Of a stretch of DNA of 64,000 nucleotides, positions 46,701-57,446 are shown one piece after another. Source of the stretch: Papiliotrema nemorosa. Taxonomy: Eukaryota > Basidiomycota > Tremellomycetes > Tremellales > Rhynchogastremaceae. The notes below the pieces were generated by a model. It ran no database searches, was not told the DNA's origin, and saw only the letters and a list, made by a program, of their open reading frames with translations. The position numbers were made by a program, and so were the translations under genes. Each line of letters opens with the position of its first letter. Within the stretch, counting starts at the first letter, position 1. Location of the stretch: assembly GCA_032158125.1 (NCBI GenBank), contig JASKOT010000016.1:62001-126000 (forward strand), in the 5' to 3' direction.

Positions 46701-47640
46701 GATCATCGTACCCTTCTTTCCATCTTCGTATAGCTTCAAGCCTCCTCCATTCTGAGTGCTCGTGGTCGCGCTAGTCGAGGGTTCGCTCGATAAAAGATCC
46801 CGCAACTCTTCATTATACAGCTCGACGTAAGAGCATTTGACAGCAAACTCGGTGTTCTCCGCTGCGGTTAAAAGGGCGAAAAGGCGATGTAAGACTCGAG
46901 GAACGATACCGGCAGAATCCGTTGGGGACGAGAGAGGAGACAACTCCAGATCCCCCTGCATAGTGTATCTATCATATCAGCACAGTCTCGGCTTCAGTAT
47001 GCTCAACTCACGTTTTACCGGTACCCGTTTGACCATACGCAAAGATGGTACAGTTGTAACCGGCCAACACCTCATCCAACATCCCTTCGGCCACTTCGTC
47101 AAATACCATCGACTGGTCCGCTTCTGGTCCAAAGACCTTGTCGAAAGGGTATGTCTTTGTACTTGGGGCATTTGTGCCGCCGTACGAAGAGGCAGTGGTG
47201 AAGGAAGACAAAGATGAGCTGGCCATGGGCGTGGTTTCTACGGTGATAGACTTTCCCAGAGGACCCGTCGTGGTTGTTATGACCGGAGAGGTAGTTGCCA
47301 ATTCCTGAGGTGATCGTCCACTACATCTCAGCCTTGCAACATGCAACAATTCGAATCTAACGCACCGACATCGCACGACCACTTGGATATTGATTTCCCC
47401 ATTCTCGGCTTCTTTAGCTTTCCCGCTACTGCTCAGTCCATTCCTTCGAGCCATACTGCTCTTTCTCGGGCTAGAAGGTCGACTATCGGACTGTTCATTG
47501 TTCCGATTAGAAGATGTTGAAGCGTTGACTGACGGTGGACGAGCCGGTATTTGACGCGGTGGGGGCATGGCGATCGAAGCTGACGATACCGCTCTGCTCA
47601 GACCTCCAGGCGGTCTACTTGTGCTCGGTTTCCTCGACAT
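43719..47640 (-). CDS. kinesin-5 mitotic motor (BimC/Cut7/Eg5)
   Basis: A multi-exon gene of roughly 1,100-1,200 aa. A Ser/Pro-rich N-terminal arm precedes the motor: [17 protein letters not shown]-loop [31 protein letters not shown], then [13 protein letters not shown] (switch I), [16 protein letters not shown] (switch II), [31 protein letters not shown], and the neck [19 protein letters not shown] long coiled-coil stalk follows. Near the C-terminus [13 protein letters not shown] is the BimC box, whose threonine is a Cdk1 site that brings the motor to spindles. Homotetrameric kinesin-5 slides antiparallel microtubules to separate spindle poles. The switch I and P-loop codons are interrupted by introns. 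It starts at 47640 ([12 protein letters not shown]) and is head to head with the AFG1 gene. Confidence 0.94.
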
Positions 47641-47994
47641 GGTAAAAGAGAGGAGCGAGTACTGGGTAGGAAATGGAGCTAGAGGGGGTTGCAAAGAAGA
47701 CAGTCGCGCTCTCCTTTGTTTACGTCGAGTGTGCACCCATCCAGCTGATTTTTTGATTCCGCTTCCTCGTGAGATTTTCGCCACCCACCTTGCCATTTCG
47801 GATCCGAGTTTGGGGTTTTTAAGCTTAAAACAGCGGAAAAGGCAGAAAGAAGAAGAATGGGCATTCCCGGAGACTTGCACTTCGGACCCGGCAGCATACA
47901 CCTTCCTGCATTGCCCATCATTCGACGCATTGCAACCTCATAAGCAGCTGGCATCGATTTCCGCAAGGCAGGAGAGTGACCTGTACAGTGGGCA
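47641..47994. other. short divergent promoter, kinesin-5 / AFG1
   Basis: A 354-bp region lies between two start codons pointing away from each other. Both promoters must lie here. ORFs crossing it on the minus strand only extend kinesin exon 1 upstream and lack a better start. Confidence 0.45.
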
Positions 47995-50018
47995 ATGTCG
48001 AAAAGGCCCGACCTCTTTGGGAGGGTCGCGGTGCGGAGTGCTGCCAGAGCCAGGCAATCCCCTCTTCGCCTTGGCCCTTCTCGCTCCGCCCTAAATGACG
48101 TACTCGCAAGGCGATGTATACACTGCTCGACTCGTCGCCTTAATGCAGGATTGGAAGTGCCCCCTATCAAGACAGTTCCCAAAGACCTATCAAGCTCTTT
48201 CCGAGGTGTGTACTGTGTCACGGGCGAAAAGGACTGAACTGAAGACAGACCCTCTGACACGGTATGACCACCTTGTTTCTGTCGGGGCACTACGTTCGGA
48301 CGACCATCAACGGACTATCATAAAACATCTTCAGCGATTATGGGAAGATTTGAAAGATTATGATCCGGGTCCTCTACCGCCAGAGAATGCCGAATCTTCG
48401 GGCGGGATGGTAAGCGATACCTCATAACACCGTAGTCTACTCCTTATGGCCAGTTTAGCAGGTGGTTTGGAGGATCCAAATCCTCCACGTCCCCTTCCAT
48501 ATCCATCGACAAAGTCCCTAAAGGCTTGTATCTCTATGGATCAGTAGGGACCGGCAAGACCATGTTGATGGATCTCTTTCACTCTACACTCCCTCCGCAA
48601 TTCTCTCATTCTAAATATGGCTCGACGAGGATACACTTTCACAGTTTCATGTTGGACGTCTTGCAACGACAGCATCAGGTCACGAAAAAGTATGAGGCGA
48701 TGAGCATGGTAAAGAAGGATGCTATGCCGGAAGTAGCCAAGAGTCTCGCTGCCGAGGGCAGGGTTTTGTGTTTTGACGAGTTTCAGGTGAGTGATAATGA
48801 TGTCTGGTATGTGGACTCGGCTCATTCCAGGTGACGGACATTGTGACTGCGATGCTCCTTCGGGGGCTATTAGAGCGTCTGATGAGTTTTGGAGTCGTGT
48901 GCATCATGACATCCAAGTTGGTACAAGACTGTTTATCAAAATACACCTAGGCTCACCTTGCAGTCGACATCCCGATGACTTGTACATAAACGGGATACAG
49001 CGAGAGAGCTTCATTCCCGCCATAGAATTGATCAAAAATCGTTTCAACGTCGTAGACTTGGACTCTGGAACCGGTAGGTTTGCTCCTTACCAAAATCCTT
49101 GCGTCCAAAGCTGAACATTAGATTACCGTAAAATCCCTCGAGCATTATCCCATACCTACTATCATCCTCTTGACGAAATTACCAAATCTGAAATGTCGAA
49201 ACTTTTCCATTCACTCGCAGAGACCGACACTGTCTCTTCGATCGTCGTTTCAGACCGCAAGATCCCATTATGGGGCAGGACATTACGTGTTCCGGAATCA
49301 TCAGGAAGCGTGGCGAGGTTCAAGTTTGCCGACCTGTGCAACAAACCGTTATCCGCCGCAGACTACTTGGAGGTGACTGAAACTTTTGGGACAGTGTTTG
49401 TGGAGGACATACCGCGTCTTGGCCTGGGAGAACGGGACCAAGCTAGGAGATTTATCACATTCATCGATGGTAAGTCTTATCGTGCTTCAGATTGGAGGCG
49501 AGGGTGAACGCTAATATCTCAGCTTGCTATGAAAACAAGGTCAGCTGGACCCTACGTGCTGGGAAAGCATTAGCTGACACGACGTGAAGACTCAGTTGTT
49601 CACCTCGTCCGACGTTCCCATCTTCTTGATCTTCTCGGACAAACACGGCGTCTCTGCAGCAGAAGATGAGCATATGAAGAGTTGTGAGTCGCATGGTCGC
49701 TCTAGCGTTGAAACGTGCCTGACTGACGTTCAGTGATGGAACAAGTCGTGAGCTACCGCCGGATCGCATAGACGACCTGGACTGACCGAGAAGGGTGTCT
49801 CAGCAGAGACAGTAGGCACGACCTCTCTATTCTCAGGCGATGAAGAGTTGTTCGCCTTTGCGCGATGTGTCAGTCGATTGTCACAAATGGGGTTAGCCGC
49901 AGAATTCTTTCGGGTGTGCGAGGCTAATCAATGCAGGACAAAAGAATGGTCAGAACAATCAGGCTTACAACGGAATCCCTTCAGACCAGAGACAAGTGAA
50001 ACGGAGACTCATCCTTGA
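47995..50018 (+). CDS. AFG1: AFG1-family mitochondrial AAA-type ATPase
   Basis: Eleven exons sum to 518 aa. The N-terminus ([20 protein letters not shown]) is Arg/Ala/Ser-rich, a mitochondrial presequence. Then [10 protein letters not shown], Walker [19 protein letters not shown], Walker [17 protein letters not shown], the sensor region [18 protein letters not shown], and the AFG1 tail [22 protein letters not shown]1/LACE1 proteins help degrade or extract surplus mitochondrially encoded cytochrome oxidase subunits at the inner membrane. Exon 7 (49523-49539) is 17 nt and exon 9 (49734-49747) is 14 nt. The least certain junction is the acceptor at 49790, close behind its branch site CTGAC; it is the choice that keeps frame and a typical 43-nt intron. 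The gene is divergent from kinesin-5 and convergent with the carrier gene. Confidence 0.9.
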
Positions 50019-50168
50019 CGACCGATAGGATCGCCTCCCGCTTCGGATTGTGAGGATCCATCTCGCTCCAACCATTCCTATATCGCATCTACGTTGCATG
50101 CATACAAAAGAATTGGTTTCGACAAAAGGTGTTGTGGCAGTTAGCTAATGTTCTCTATGCTGATTCCG

Positions 50169-51809
50169 CTATATGGACGTCACTGCACGCTCGAATGGTC
50201 TCGTCTCTATCCATCCGCTCGCTTTGTCGATAATCGTCCATAACAGCCCATGAGTCAACATGGACCGGATCATCGATACGCCGAGACTGTTCTCAGCATG
50301 AGATGACACCGTCTACTTACCCTCGGTATAATCTTGCAATCCCGGTCAAGAGAGGTTTTGGATTGTCCTTGTCTGATCCTCTGACCAATCGAAGGAACTG
50401 GGTCATGGGCGTGCGTCTTTCCAATCCCGATAGAGCGCGTTGTTGTGCTTTAGTCTAAAACATCAGCTCAACTAATTCCACTCATCGAGGTCTCACTTTG
50501 ATCGCCTACAGGTCAGCTGCGATATTCGCAATACAGTCCAACTCACATCGATGGGGTAGATCAATGCCCAACTGGTTACTCCGGCCACACTTCCACACAT
50601 GAAAGGGATAACGCTCTTGGGTAGCCAACTCCTCGCCCATTCCGGTACGTCTCCTTGCTCATCATCCCTCATTTTACCCTTTCCATCGCCTTGCACCCCG
50701 TAAGTTTTTCTCGATCTACCCAAGATATACCTCATCACGTCGTATTCCGCAAAGTAGAGCGCCGTCCCAGCGGTATCTCTGATGAAATGTAATCTCCATC
50801 CGGTGTATAGGCCCTTCACTCCCGCTTTATCAATGATCATCTTTACTGCCTGCATCGTTGTGGGCGGCACGAAAGGTGGTGGACGTCGAGCAGCAGGTGC
50901 GACAAGGGGAGAAGAAGGACCAGCTTGAGAGTTGGATAGATGGTGGTGGAAAGCAGAAGCACTGGTACCAGATGGATGTTGAGAGTAGGCGGAACTGGGT
51001 GGTGGAGCTTTATCGCCAGTGGGAGTGAATATCTCTGGATGGGAATCTCGATAAATCTGATATTCCAGTTGTCTTCGGACCTGCCCATCAGCCTACAGCG
51101 AGAAGTGAGCTGTGCGTCGCACCTACCTTGACAAGCTCAAAAGGGGCGCTACCCATACAAACCACGGCACCGCTAGCTCCTCCCGCTATCAGACTGGTCA
51201 GAGCTACATCAGTCGCAGTATCCTTGTTGAAGACGCCTAGGCGGATATCAAGCCAAGGTGTTGAACCGGGCGTATGGGTTGGCGAAGAGACTGATGAGTC
51301 GGGAGTAGAATTCAAGATCCGTTTGGTAGATGTATAGATGGTGAATGAAATGGTTCGGACGATGGATATGGTGATTAGGGGTAAAGGGAATCCTCGCCAT
51401 AATCTTGACATTAGAGTGACGACATGTCAAGAAAGCGGCTTACCCTCCTAATCCCTCTTCGCGGATCACGTCGGCGGCGAGACGAGCTATACTCACGCTC
51501 TCTCGGGAGCTCTGTAGTCGTGATTTGAGGGAGTCAAGCTGGAAGCATGGTCAGCACCGAATCTCCAACATGTGCGACTCACCGGAAAACCGGCAAAGGT
51601 GGAGAGCAGCGAAGCGGCGGTAGCAGAGACGACCTGTGATGAGTATGTTGCTATATAGAGATGGTCCCAGTTACCGTCTTGTGCTCTGATAGTAAGCGCA
51701 CCTGCCTCAAGATCGGAGACATCGACTCACCTCTCGCCCAATCGTCAACGGATCTAGCCCTTTGAACCCATGGCCCTTGGTATGGAGCAGGGCGGCTCTC
51801 GGCCGCCAT
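50169..51809 (-). CDS. mitochondrial carrier family protein
   Basis: A multi-exon gene of about 430 aa. All three carrier signatures P-x-D/E-x-x-K/R are seen: FPLDSLKSRLQ, APFELVKVRRQLE and YPIDAIKTKAQQ, followed by typical motifs such as REEGLGGLWRGFP and GVKGLYTGWRLHFIRDTAGTALYF. Substrate cannot be read. Between repeats 2 and 3 lie ~50 residues of Ser/Pro/His loop and a Lys/Asp-rich insertion, longer than in most carriers. Exon 2 (51685-51675) is 11 nt, and exon 50505-50497 is only 9 nt, coding Ala-Ile-Lys, the conserved basic residue of the third signature. The start at 51809 gives MAAESRPAPYQGPW. The 3' end faces AFG1, 150 bp away. Confidence 0.88.
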
Positions 51810-52019
51810 GCCAGATACGTGTACTTCTGGCCGTCTCTGCTATACTCCTTCCAGGCTGAGATCTATCGGGGCTTCAATTATAGTGATGCAAAGATGAAAG
51901 CTCGACGACGATACCGCCGGCAACTATCAATGACGGAGGAGAGCGAGCTAAACGGGGGCATGGGATTTTGATTCCGCTCATGTGTCCAGTGTGTTGACAC
52001 CCCCCCTTGATCTGCATGC

Positions 52020-53442
52020 ATGAGATACACCAGCTACCAGACGATGCTCAAGCATGGTGGAGCGGTATGTAGGAGATGCCTCAAGCCCGTCAGAAGCTTC
52101 AATAGACCCCATGAAGCTCGGGCCGTCTCGACCATGGAGAGTGATCCGCAAGTTGGACCCAGTCGATCACACATTTTCGACATACCGGTCGAACTCAGTA
52201 CAAAACCCAGATCCCCTTTCCGGCTCAGACGTTTGAAGCATTATGAGCAAGTCGAAGCTGCTAGACCGCCGGAAGAGGTCGCAGCGAGGAAGAGGCTCTG
52301 GGCGGATCCATGGTGTAAGTCGCAGCTGGTCGGCGGCTCATGACAGACAGAATGTACCGGTCCCCGGTCAGGCAATGCACCATCACAAAGCAGAAAGGTC
52401 CAAATGGTGCGTCCCTGACCCCTGCATGCGTCACAGGCCTCTCACCCCACTCCGACGAAGAGAGCAACTTATATCAGCGTTCATGGTGAATCTCCGGCTG
52501 GCTCAGCTCGATAATCCAGAGGGAGCTCCTTCTCCTGTACCAAAGAACAAAGATCCTACCATGTACCTTTTACCCGATCGGATCCTTCACCCGCGGTACG
52601 AATCTCCCAAGACCGGCCTGGGGATGTGGGTAACGTGTCACCATTCGATTATTGCTCGTCTTGCTGGGCCTGGTGAGTCCCGCCTTGGACAGGTATGAGA
52701 GCTGATCTCAGGACCGCATCATGGCTTACTCAATCCGAAGACCGCCAGAGTCGCTCCGGATATGGTTGGACTAGTTTATGAGCAGCTACAATCTCGAATC
52801 ATCCAGGAATTGGCGTTACTCGACCAACGACTGACCGCCTCAAATACCCGATCGAGGTTTACTGGAGAGGTTGATCTGCCGGTGATTGTCCTAAGGTTGA
52901 CGCAGGAGGAAGCTCTCCAGGTCCAAGCTGGGCATTCGCCCATCGCCGGAGCAATCGCCTATTTGCATGTACCGAAGGGCGGAGCCGAGTCTGCGAGCGT
53001 CCACGGGGCGGAGGAGCATCCAGGGGAGACGGCGTTACCGCTTGAGGTGGATATACCGCTTATTCGGACAACGGACGAGCGGCCCATTCCACTATACCCC
53101 ATGCCAGAACTCCTGAGAGACGGTCGTTATGCGACAATACAGAAGCTGGTGGAGAGCATACTCAATACAGAGATGATCGCTCAGAGACGCACCGAGGAAA
53201 TTCGAGGGATCACCGTATCGAAAACGCGATCGACAAGTCTCAATGACACAATCCCATCATTGGAGTTGTCAAAGTCACAAGCCTCAGACATTATCGTTAT
53301 CCGAAGCGAAGCGAGAGGAGAAGGCGCGACCCGAAAAGGAGACTGGGGGGTCGACCTCGCGATTGCACTGTATAGGTTGAGGAGTTTTCTCGGTCAAGGT
53401 TGGAGAGCAATCGACGTGGACATCAGAGGCCGAAGAGTATGA
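52020..53442 (+). CDS. uncharacterised, probably mitochondrial protein
   Basis: Four exons (52020-52314, 52347-52406, 52463-52672, 52712-53442) sum to 431 aa. The N-terminus has CRRC and basic residues without acids (KHGGAVCRRCLKPVRSFNRP), compatible with import into mitochondria. A block YRMYRSPVRQCTITKQ, then PTMYLLPDRILHPR, looks conserved; I recall similar ARALATPxRxC-type segments in uncharacterised fungal proteins but cannot name a function. The C-terminal ~230 residues are a soluble alpha/beta-like region ending in DLAIALYRLRSFLGQGWRA. The third exon acceptor (52462) was chosen because it keeps frame; nearer AG sites do not. It sits upstream of two small secretory-protein genes on the same strand and is divergent from the carrier gene across 210 bp. 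Confidence 0.68.
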
Positions 53443-53694
53443 GAAACCATGCATACGCATGCGAGCTGCACAGGATGCATTGTTGTATCGACAAGACCCC
53501 TTCTTCGCCCAGGCGCAGGGATGAAACGCGTGACAGACTTGTATTCTCGCAAAGCGGTCTCCAAAATGATCAAAGGTGAACCTCACAAAGCAGATTCTCC
53601 ACACATGCGCAGGTATATAAATCTGTAGACTCGCCTTACTTGACATCCTGCATTCGAATCCTCATCCAATCTGACCCATATCATTTTTCCTACA

Positions 53695-54336
53695 ATGAAA
53701 CCTGCAATTGTTGCCTCCACCATAGGAGCCACGGCCTCTTTATTCTTCTCTACAGCTTTTCCTCAAGGAGCGAAAGCTGAGGGCGCCGACACGGGAAGCG
53801 AAATGACAGTCATATTTCGGCTACCTGCTATCATGCGATTCTACCAGCACAAGGACGACACATCAAGCCAGATGATCTTCACCGAAAATCATGGAGATTC
53901 GCAGATCTTGGTCGGGACGGGTAACATCAGGCCCATCAGATCCGCTTCTGCTACGTTTCCGATCTCGGACGAAGGGTGGACTTTGCGACTGTCCCAGCCT
54001 CTTGGGACGCTGCTCAGCGATCCAGAAGTACATCAAATCGTTGAGGTAGATAACAACCATAACTCATCGGCAACATTGCTGACGTCCAAGTGCCGTTTTG
54101 ACCCTACCCGATCCGCCGAATCACAGGGTTCAACGCAGCCCCAGGGCAAAGACCTCCCGGTCGGGCTGTTGATGACTGTACCTTCCATCTGCGAGGTTAT
54201 CCGCCAGGTCGAGGGGCCTCTACCTGAATTTGCCGAGGCTGAAGAAGCGCAGTCGAAGGGATTTGCCACTACGAGTAACGTCGCGACTGCCTCTGGGACC
54301 ATTGAGCCGGTGTTTGGAGGCAAGGATGAACTGTGA
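53695..54336 (+). CDS. small predicted secretory protein ending in KDEL
   Basis: A single exon of 213 aa. The first ~30 residues (MKPAIVASTIGATASLFF...) form a plausible signal peptide with cleavage near ...AKAEG. The body is mixed beta-like (MTVIFRLPAIMRFYQ, GWTLRLSQPLGTLL) with one cysteine (SKCRFDP) and an internal stretch SICEVIRQV. The last residues are FGGKDEL, a classical ER-retrieval signal, directly before TGA at 54334-54336. No family is recognised. The next gene, 460 bp on, encodes another small secretory protein with a related terminal motif, and shares W-T-L...S-x-P-x-G/T and a later Cys-Arg motif, so the two may be distant paralogs. The role could be in the lumen of the ER; this is inference. 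Confidence 0.6.
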   Translation: MKPAIVASTIGATASLFFSTAFPQGAKAEGADTGSEMTVIFRLPAIMRFYQHKDDTSSQMIFTENHGDSQILVGTGNIRPIRSASATFPISDEGWTLRLSQPLGTLLSDPEVHQIVEVDNNHNSSATLLTSKCRFDPTRSAESQGSTQPQGKDLPVGLLMTVPSICEVIRQVEGPLPEFAEAEEAQSKGFATTSNVATASGTIEPVFGGKDEL

Positions 54337-54796
54337 TTAGAAGGGTCGAGCTGAGCTGAGGCAAGCGCCTCCACCGTATCTAGCAGGAGACCTGAGGGTT
54401 TGTGCATACGCCTGGGGAACTAAGCTGTATCAAGGACGTGATGCAATGATGAGAGCACCACCTTTGCCGCACAAGATGTGTGAGATCTTCCGCCACTCGC
54501 ACTCGAGTCCCTCCGTTGTTTGCTACGCTACCCCAAGGATCAAATCCGTCTCGGGGCTATCCGCAAGCGATGGACGGGGCAGTCCATGTCCTTTCATGCA
54601 TACACGGGTGAAACACGTAAGAGGGGAAAAAGTAAGGAGCGACCGTCAACGGGTGACTTCGATGACGTTTGCCACCATATGCAGTATTGGAGGTGAGATT
54701 TCTTTCTCCATACTCACATATACTGTACAAATCGCTTCGGAAAGCACTCTCCGCCTTTCCTCAAACCTCCTCCCAGCCCATAAACCCACCGTGACC
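54337..54796. other. intergenic spacer between the two small secretory-protein genes
   Basis: This 460-bp spacer is preceded by TGA 54336. It holds the promoter of the second gene; CACATATACTG near 54717 may be a TATA-like element. No ORF of interest is visible. Confidence 0.4.
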
Positions 54797-55324
54797 ATGA
54801 GTCTAAGCAACACTTCGATCATCTCTGCTATTGGGTTGATCATGACGGTGATTCGTCTGAGCCAGAACGGCCAGGACGCAACTCGCGGCTTCCATCCCAG
54901 CGTCATTCACGTTCACCTTCCCGTTCCAGCAGGAGGAACATGGCAGGGATCTGCTGATGGCGTGACGGTGGATTTTAGCAAATCGCCATCGCTATGGACC
55001 CGCTTCAGGTCGTCGATAGGCGTTAATAGTCAGCCTCAGGAAATGTTTCTTGCTACTATCAATGGGGACAAACCAGATTGGACGCTGACAGTCTCGCTGC
55101 CTGATGGCAGCGCCTTCGAGGTGAGTTGTATACCCAATAGAGCGCTGAGTCGTGTGCTAAACATGCAGTGCCGTCCTGGTCTCGCCAGAGGTGACTCTGA
55201 GGATGACGGAACACTGAAACCTGCCACAGGAGGCCCAGACTCGCTCAGATTCAGCAAGCCTGCGCAATGTCAGTCCGTGCTCTCTACGAATGAACAGAGT
55301 GATGCTCCTCACAATGAGCTGTGA
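54797..55324 (+). CDS. small predicted secretory protein ending in HNEL
   Basis: Two exons (54797-55120 and 55169-55324; 48-nt intron) give 159 aa. MSLSNTSIISAIGLIMTVIR is a weak signal peptide or signal anchor. The body HVHLPVPAGGTW... DWTLTVSLPDGSAFE... CRPGLARGD has no recognised domain. It ends SDAPHNEL, close to the HDEL ER-retrieval motif with Asn for Asp. The intron is a multiple of three and has no stop in frame, so leaving it in would add 16 residues after the Glu, and both forms could exist. It follows the KDEL protein gene in tandem. Function is unknown; an ER-lumen or secreted role is guessed from the signals only. Confidence 0.58.
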   Translation: MSLSNTSIISAIGLIMTVIRLSQNGQDATRGFHPSVIHVHLPVPAGGTWQGSADGVTVDFSKSPSLWTRFRSSIGVNSQPQEMFLATINGDKPDWTLTVSLPDGSAFEVSCIPNRALSRVLNMQCRPGLARGDSEDDGTLKPATGGPDSLRFSKPAQCQSVLSTNEQSDAPHNEL

Positions 55325-55495
55325 AGTCGTCATCATGTTGTCACGATTGGTTAATGGATCCCATACATGCCCAATGCCACCATTATCCGCGGACCCGGCA
55401 TGCATTACAGGTCTTGCTGCTCGGCCATGGTTCCAGCGTTGCAGACAAGTCCAAAGACGATTCCGCCTCGAAGAAGGGCGGAATCAAAATTTCCA

Positions 55496-55510
55496 TCTCT
55501 CTCTCTCTCT
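55496..55510. repeat. TC dinucleotide repeat upstream of the Trm82 gene
   Basis: A run of (TC)n lies about 55-70 bp before the start codon of the Trm82 gene. CT-rich tracts near start sites are common in fungal leaders. Confidence 0.7.
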
Positions 55511-55563
55511 GTGCGCATACAGCTTCCGTAGCTGCCATTGAAGCATCAATCACTCTACCAAGC

Positions 55564-57399
55564 ATGGCCTCTGTCGCTCTGCCCATTGTTGCTTTGGCAA
55601 CCAGTCGGGACCGTGTGTTCTTCTCGACTGGATCGACGCTGCATTCGCTTCACGCAGCGTCTCTGGAGGGATCCTCAGCGCCTGCTGCCGAAACCTCTTC
55701 GCAACCTCACGCCTCTTCACTAATCCGCCAGATCGCCATATCCGCCGATGAAACACACCTCGCAACCTACTCGGATGACAAAAGTTTGCGAGTATACTCT
55801 ACCAATCCCCTCAAGCTGTTATCGACCAGGCAGACGGGCAAGAAATGCTCTGATATTTCCTTCTCCCCCTCGGGCGATATAGTAGTCTCGGACAAGGTTG
55901 GAGATAGCTATAGATACCCTTTAGAACCTCGACCTGCGTCTGAAAAGCGACCAACCACGACGGAACTGGCCAGTGATCCTTCCAAGAACCCCGACGCGGA
56001 TATCCTCCTTGGACATGTCTCGACTCTCACCGCGCATACCTTTTCGCTAGATGGAAAGAGGATCATCACTGCGGACAGGGATGAGCACGTTCGAGTCTCT
56101 CGATACCCACTCAGCTATGTGATTGACAAGTACTTGTTTGGATCGAATGGGTTTGTCTCGGCATTACATGTTCCGGAGAGTCGACCTGAGCTACTGATTT
56201 CTGGAGGAGGGGAGAACAGCCTGAGGATATGGGATTGGCAAGCTGGACGGCAAGTCGGGTCAGTCGGTATATGGGAGGCAGTATTACCTCATCGAAAAGC
56301 AAGAAGCACCATGAGGAGGAATAAAAAGGCCAAAAAGGTCAAGGTGGAAGATGGGGATGCGCAACCCGGGGATGGATTCTACGATGCACCCGAGGGGTGG
56401 TTGTTGCCCTCAGGACAGGGTGTGTGCATCAAGAAGATCAGGTCGACAGTGGTCGATGGGAAGACAGTGGTGCTGTTCTTCTCTGAAGGGTGAGTACATG
56501 GACTTCTAGGTGTGTGCTGTACGAGCTGAACACCAGTGCCGCTGCCATCCACGCGTTCACCCTGTCATCGGATCTCTCTGTTCCTCCATCGATATCCACT
56601 CTCCCCTTCTCTCACCCTGTACTCGACTTCACATTTATGCCAGCATCAACGGACGAGCTTGCTGTATCGGTCGATACTGCTTTTGAGGTCTTGACACACA
56701 ACCAGATTGGGCAGGAAGCCAAAAAGGCCGATTTGTCGTTGACCGAGGAGCAGGTCATTAATATGCGCCAACGCGTGTTCGGCGCAAAAATAGGTCCCGA
56801 TGGATCCGTAAGTTCATTATGGCCCAGCCCAGGATGGTACTGAGATCTAGCTGTCATTGTCCGACTCGCCGATAATATCCTCAATCGTCGAATCATCCTC
56901 GTCCACCTCCAATCTCGTTACCGCCAAAATGATTGCAGGCTTACAGCTATACCCCAACTTGTCACTTCTCCCTAGATGGCCCGGATTCGAGGAAGATGAA
57001 GAGATGGCCGGCACGAACGATCAGCCGGAAGACTCTCCAGCGGGACCTTCAACGTTGAGTCCAATTATTGTGGCCCAGAGCGAAGCTGGAACATCCGGTT
57101 TCGCATTGAAGAAAGACTGGACGAGGGAAGAGCTGGAAACCCTTGGACCCAGGCAATTGGGTCGTCTCAAGTCGCAGGGGATCAACATCGGCGACTTGCT
57201 CAGTAGAAAGAGGCTCAAGAGGGTGGCTAGGGAGAACAAGGAGAAGAATGGCGAGACTTCCACCCAGTCACCAGATACTGCGAATATTGAGGGAGGCAAG
57301 AAGAAGCCGAAAACGCAGAAGAAGATAGATAAGCGGGAAGCCAGGAAAGCCGAGTCAGCCCAGTTGCATGTGGATGAGGAGGATGCTATGAACCAATAG
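55564..57399 (+). CDS. TRM82: tRNA (guanine-N7)-methyltransferase non-catalytic subunit, WDR4/Trm82
   Basis: Three exons (55564-56489, 56537-56807, 56851-57399) sum to 581 aa. WD40-type repeats include ISADETHLATYSDDKSLRVY, KKCSDISFSPSGDIVVSD, LLGHVSTLTAHTFSLDGKRIITADRDEHVRVSRYP and SGGGENSLRIWDWQAG. The block ITADRDEHxRVSRYPxSYVI is diagnostic of Trm82/WDR4, the partner that holds the catalytic Trm8 for m7G46 in tRNAs. The C-terminal ~150 residues are Lys/Glu-rich (KKKPKTQKKIDKREARK), a nuclear-localisation-like tail longer than in yeast. The ATG at 55564 is in a good context; a longer upstream open frame from 55321 is not used since it crosses the TC repeat and has no conserved residues. 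Confidence 0.9.
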
Positions 57400-57446
57400 G
57401 TACACCGTTATCATGTGGTACGCCGATGTATCACCATGCATGTCAT

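Noticed and set aside
56490..56509. A 20-nt intron in TRM82
   Set aside because: Too short; the alternative acceptor at 56536 gives 47 nt, keeps frame and has a CTGAAC branch site.
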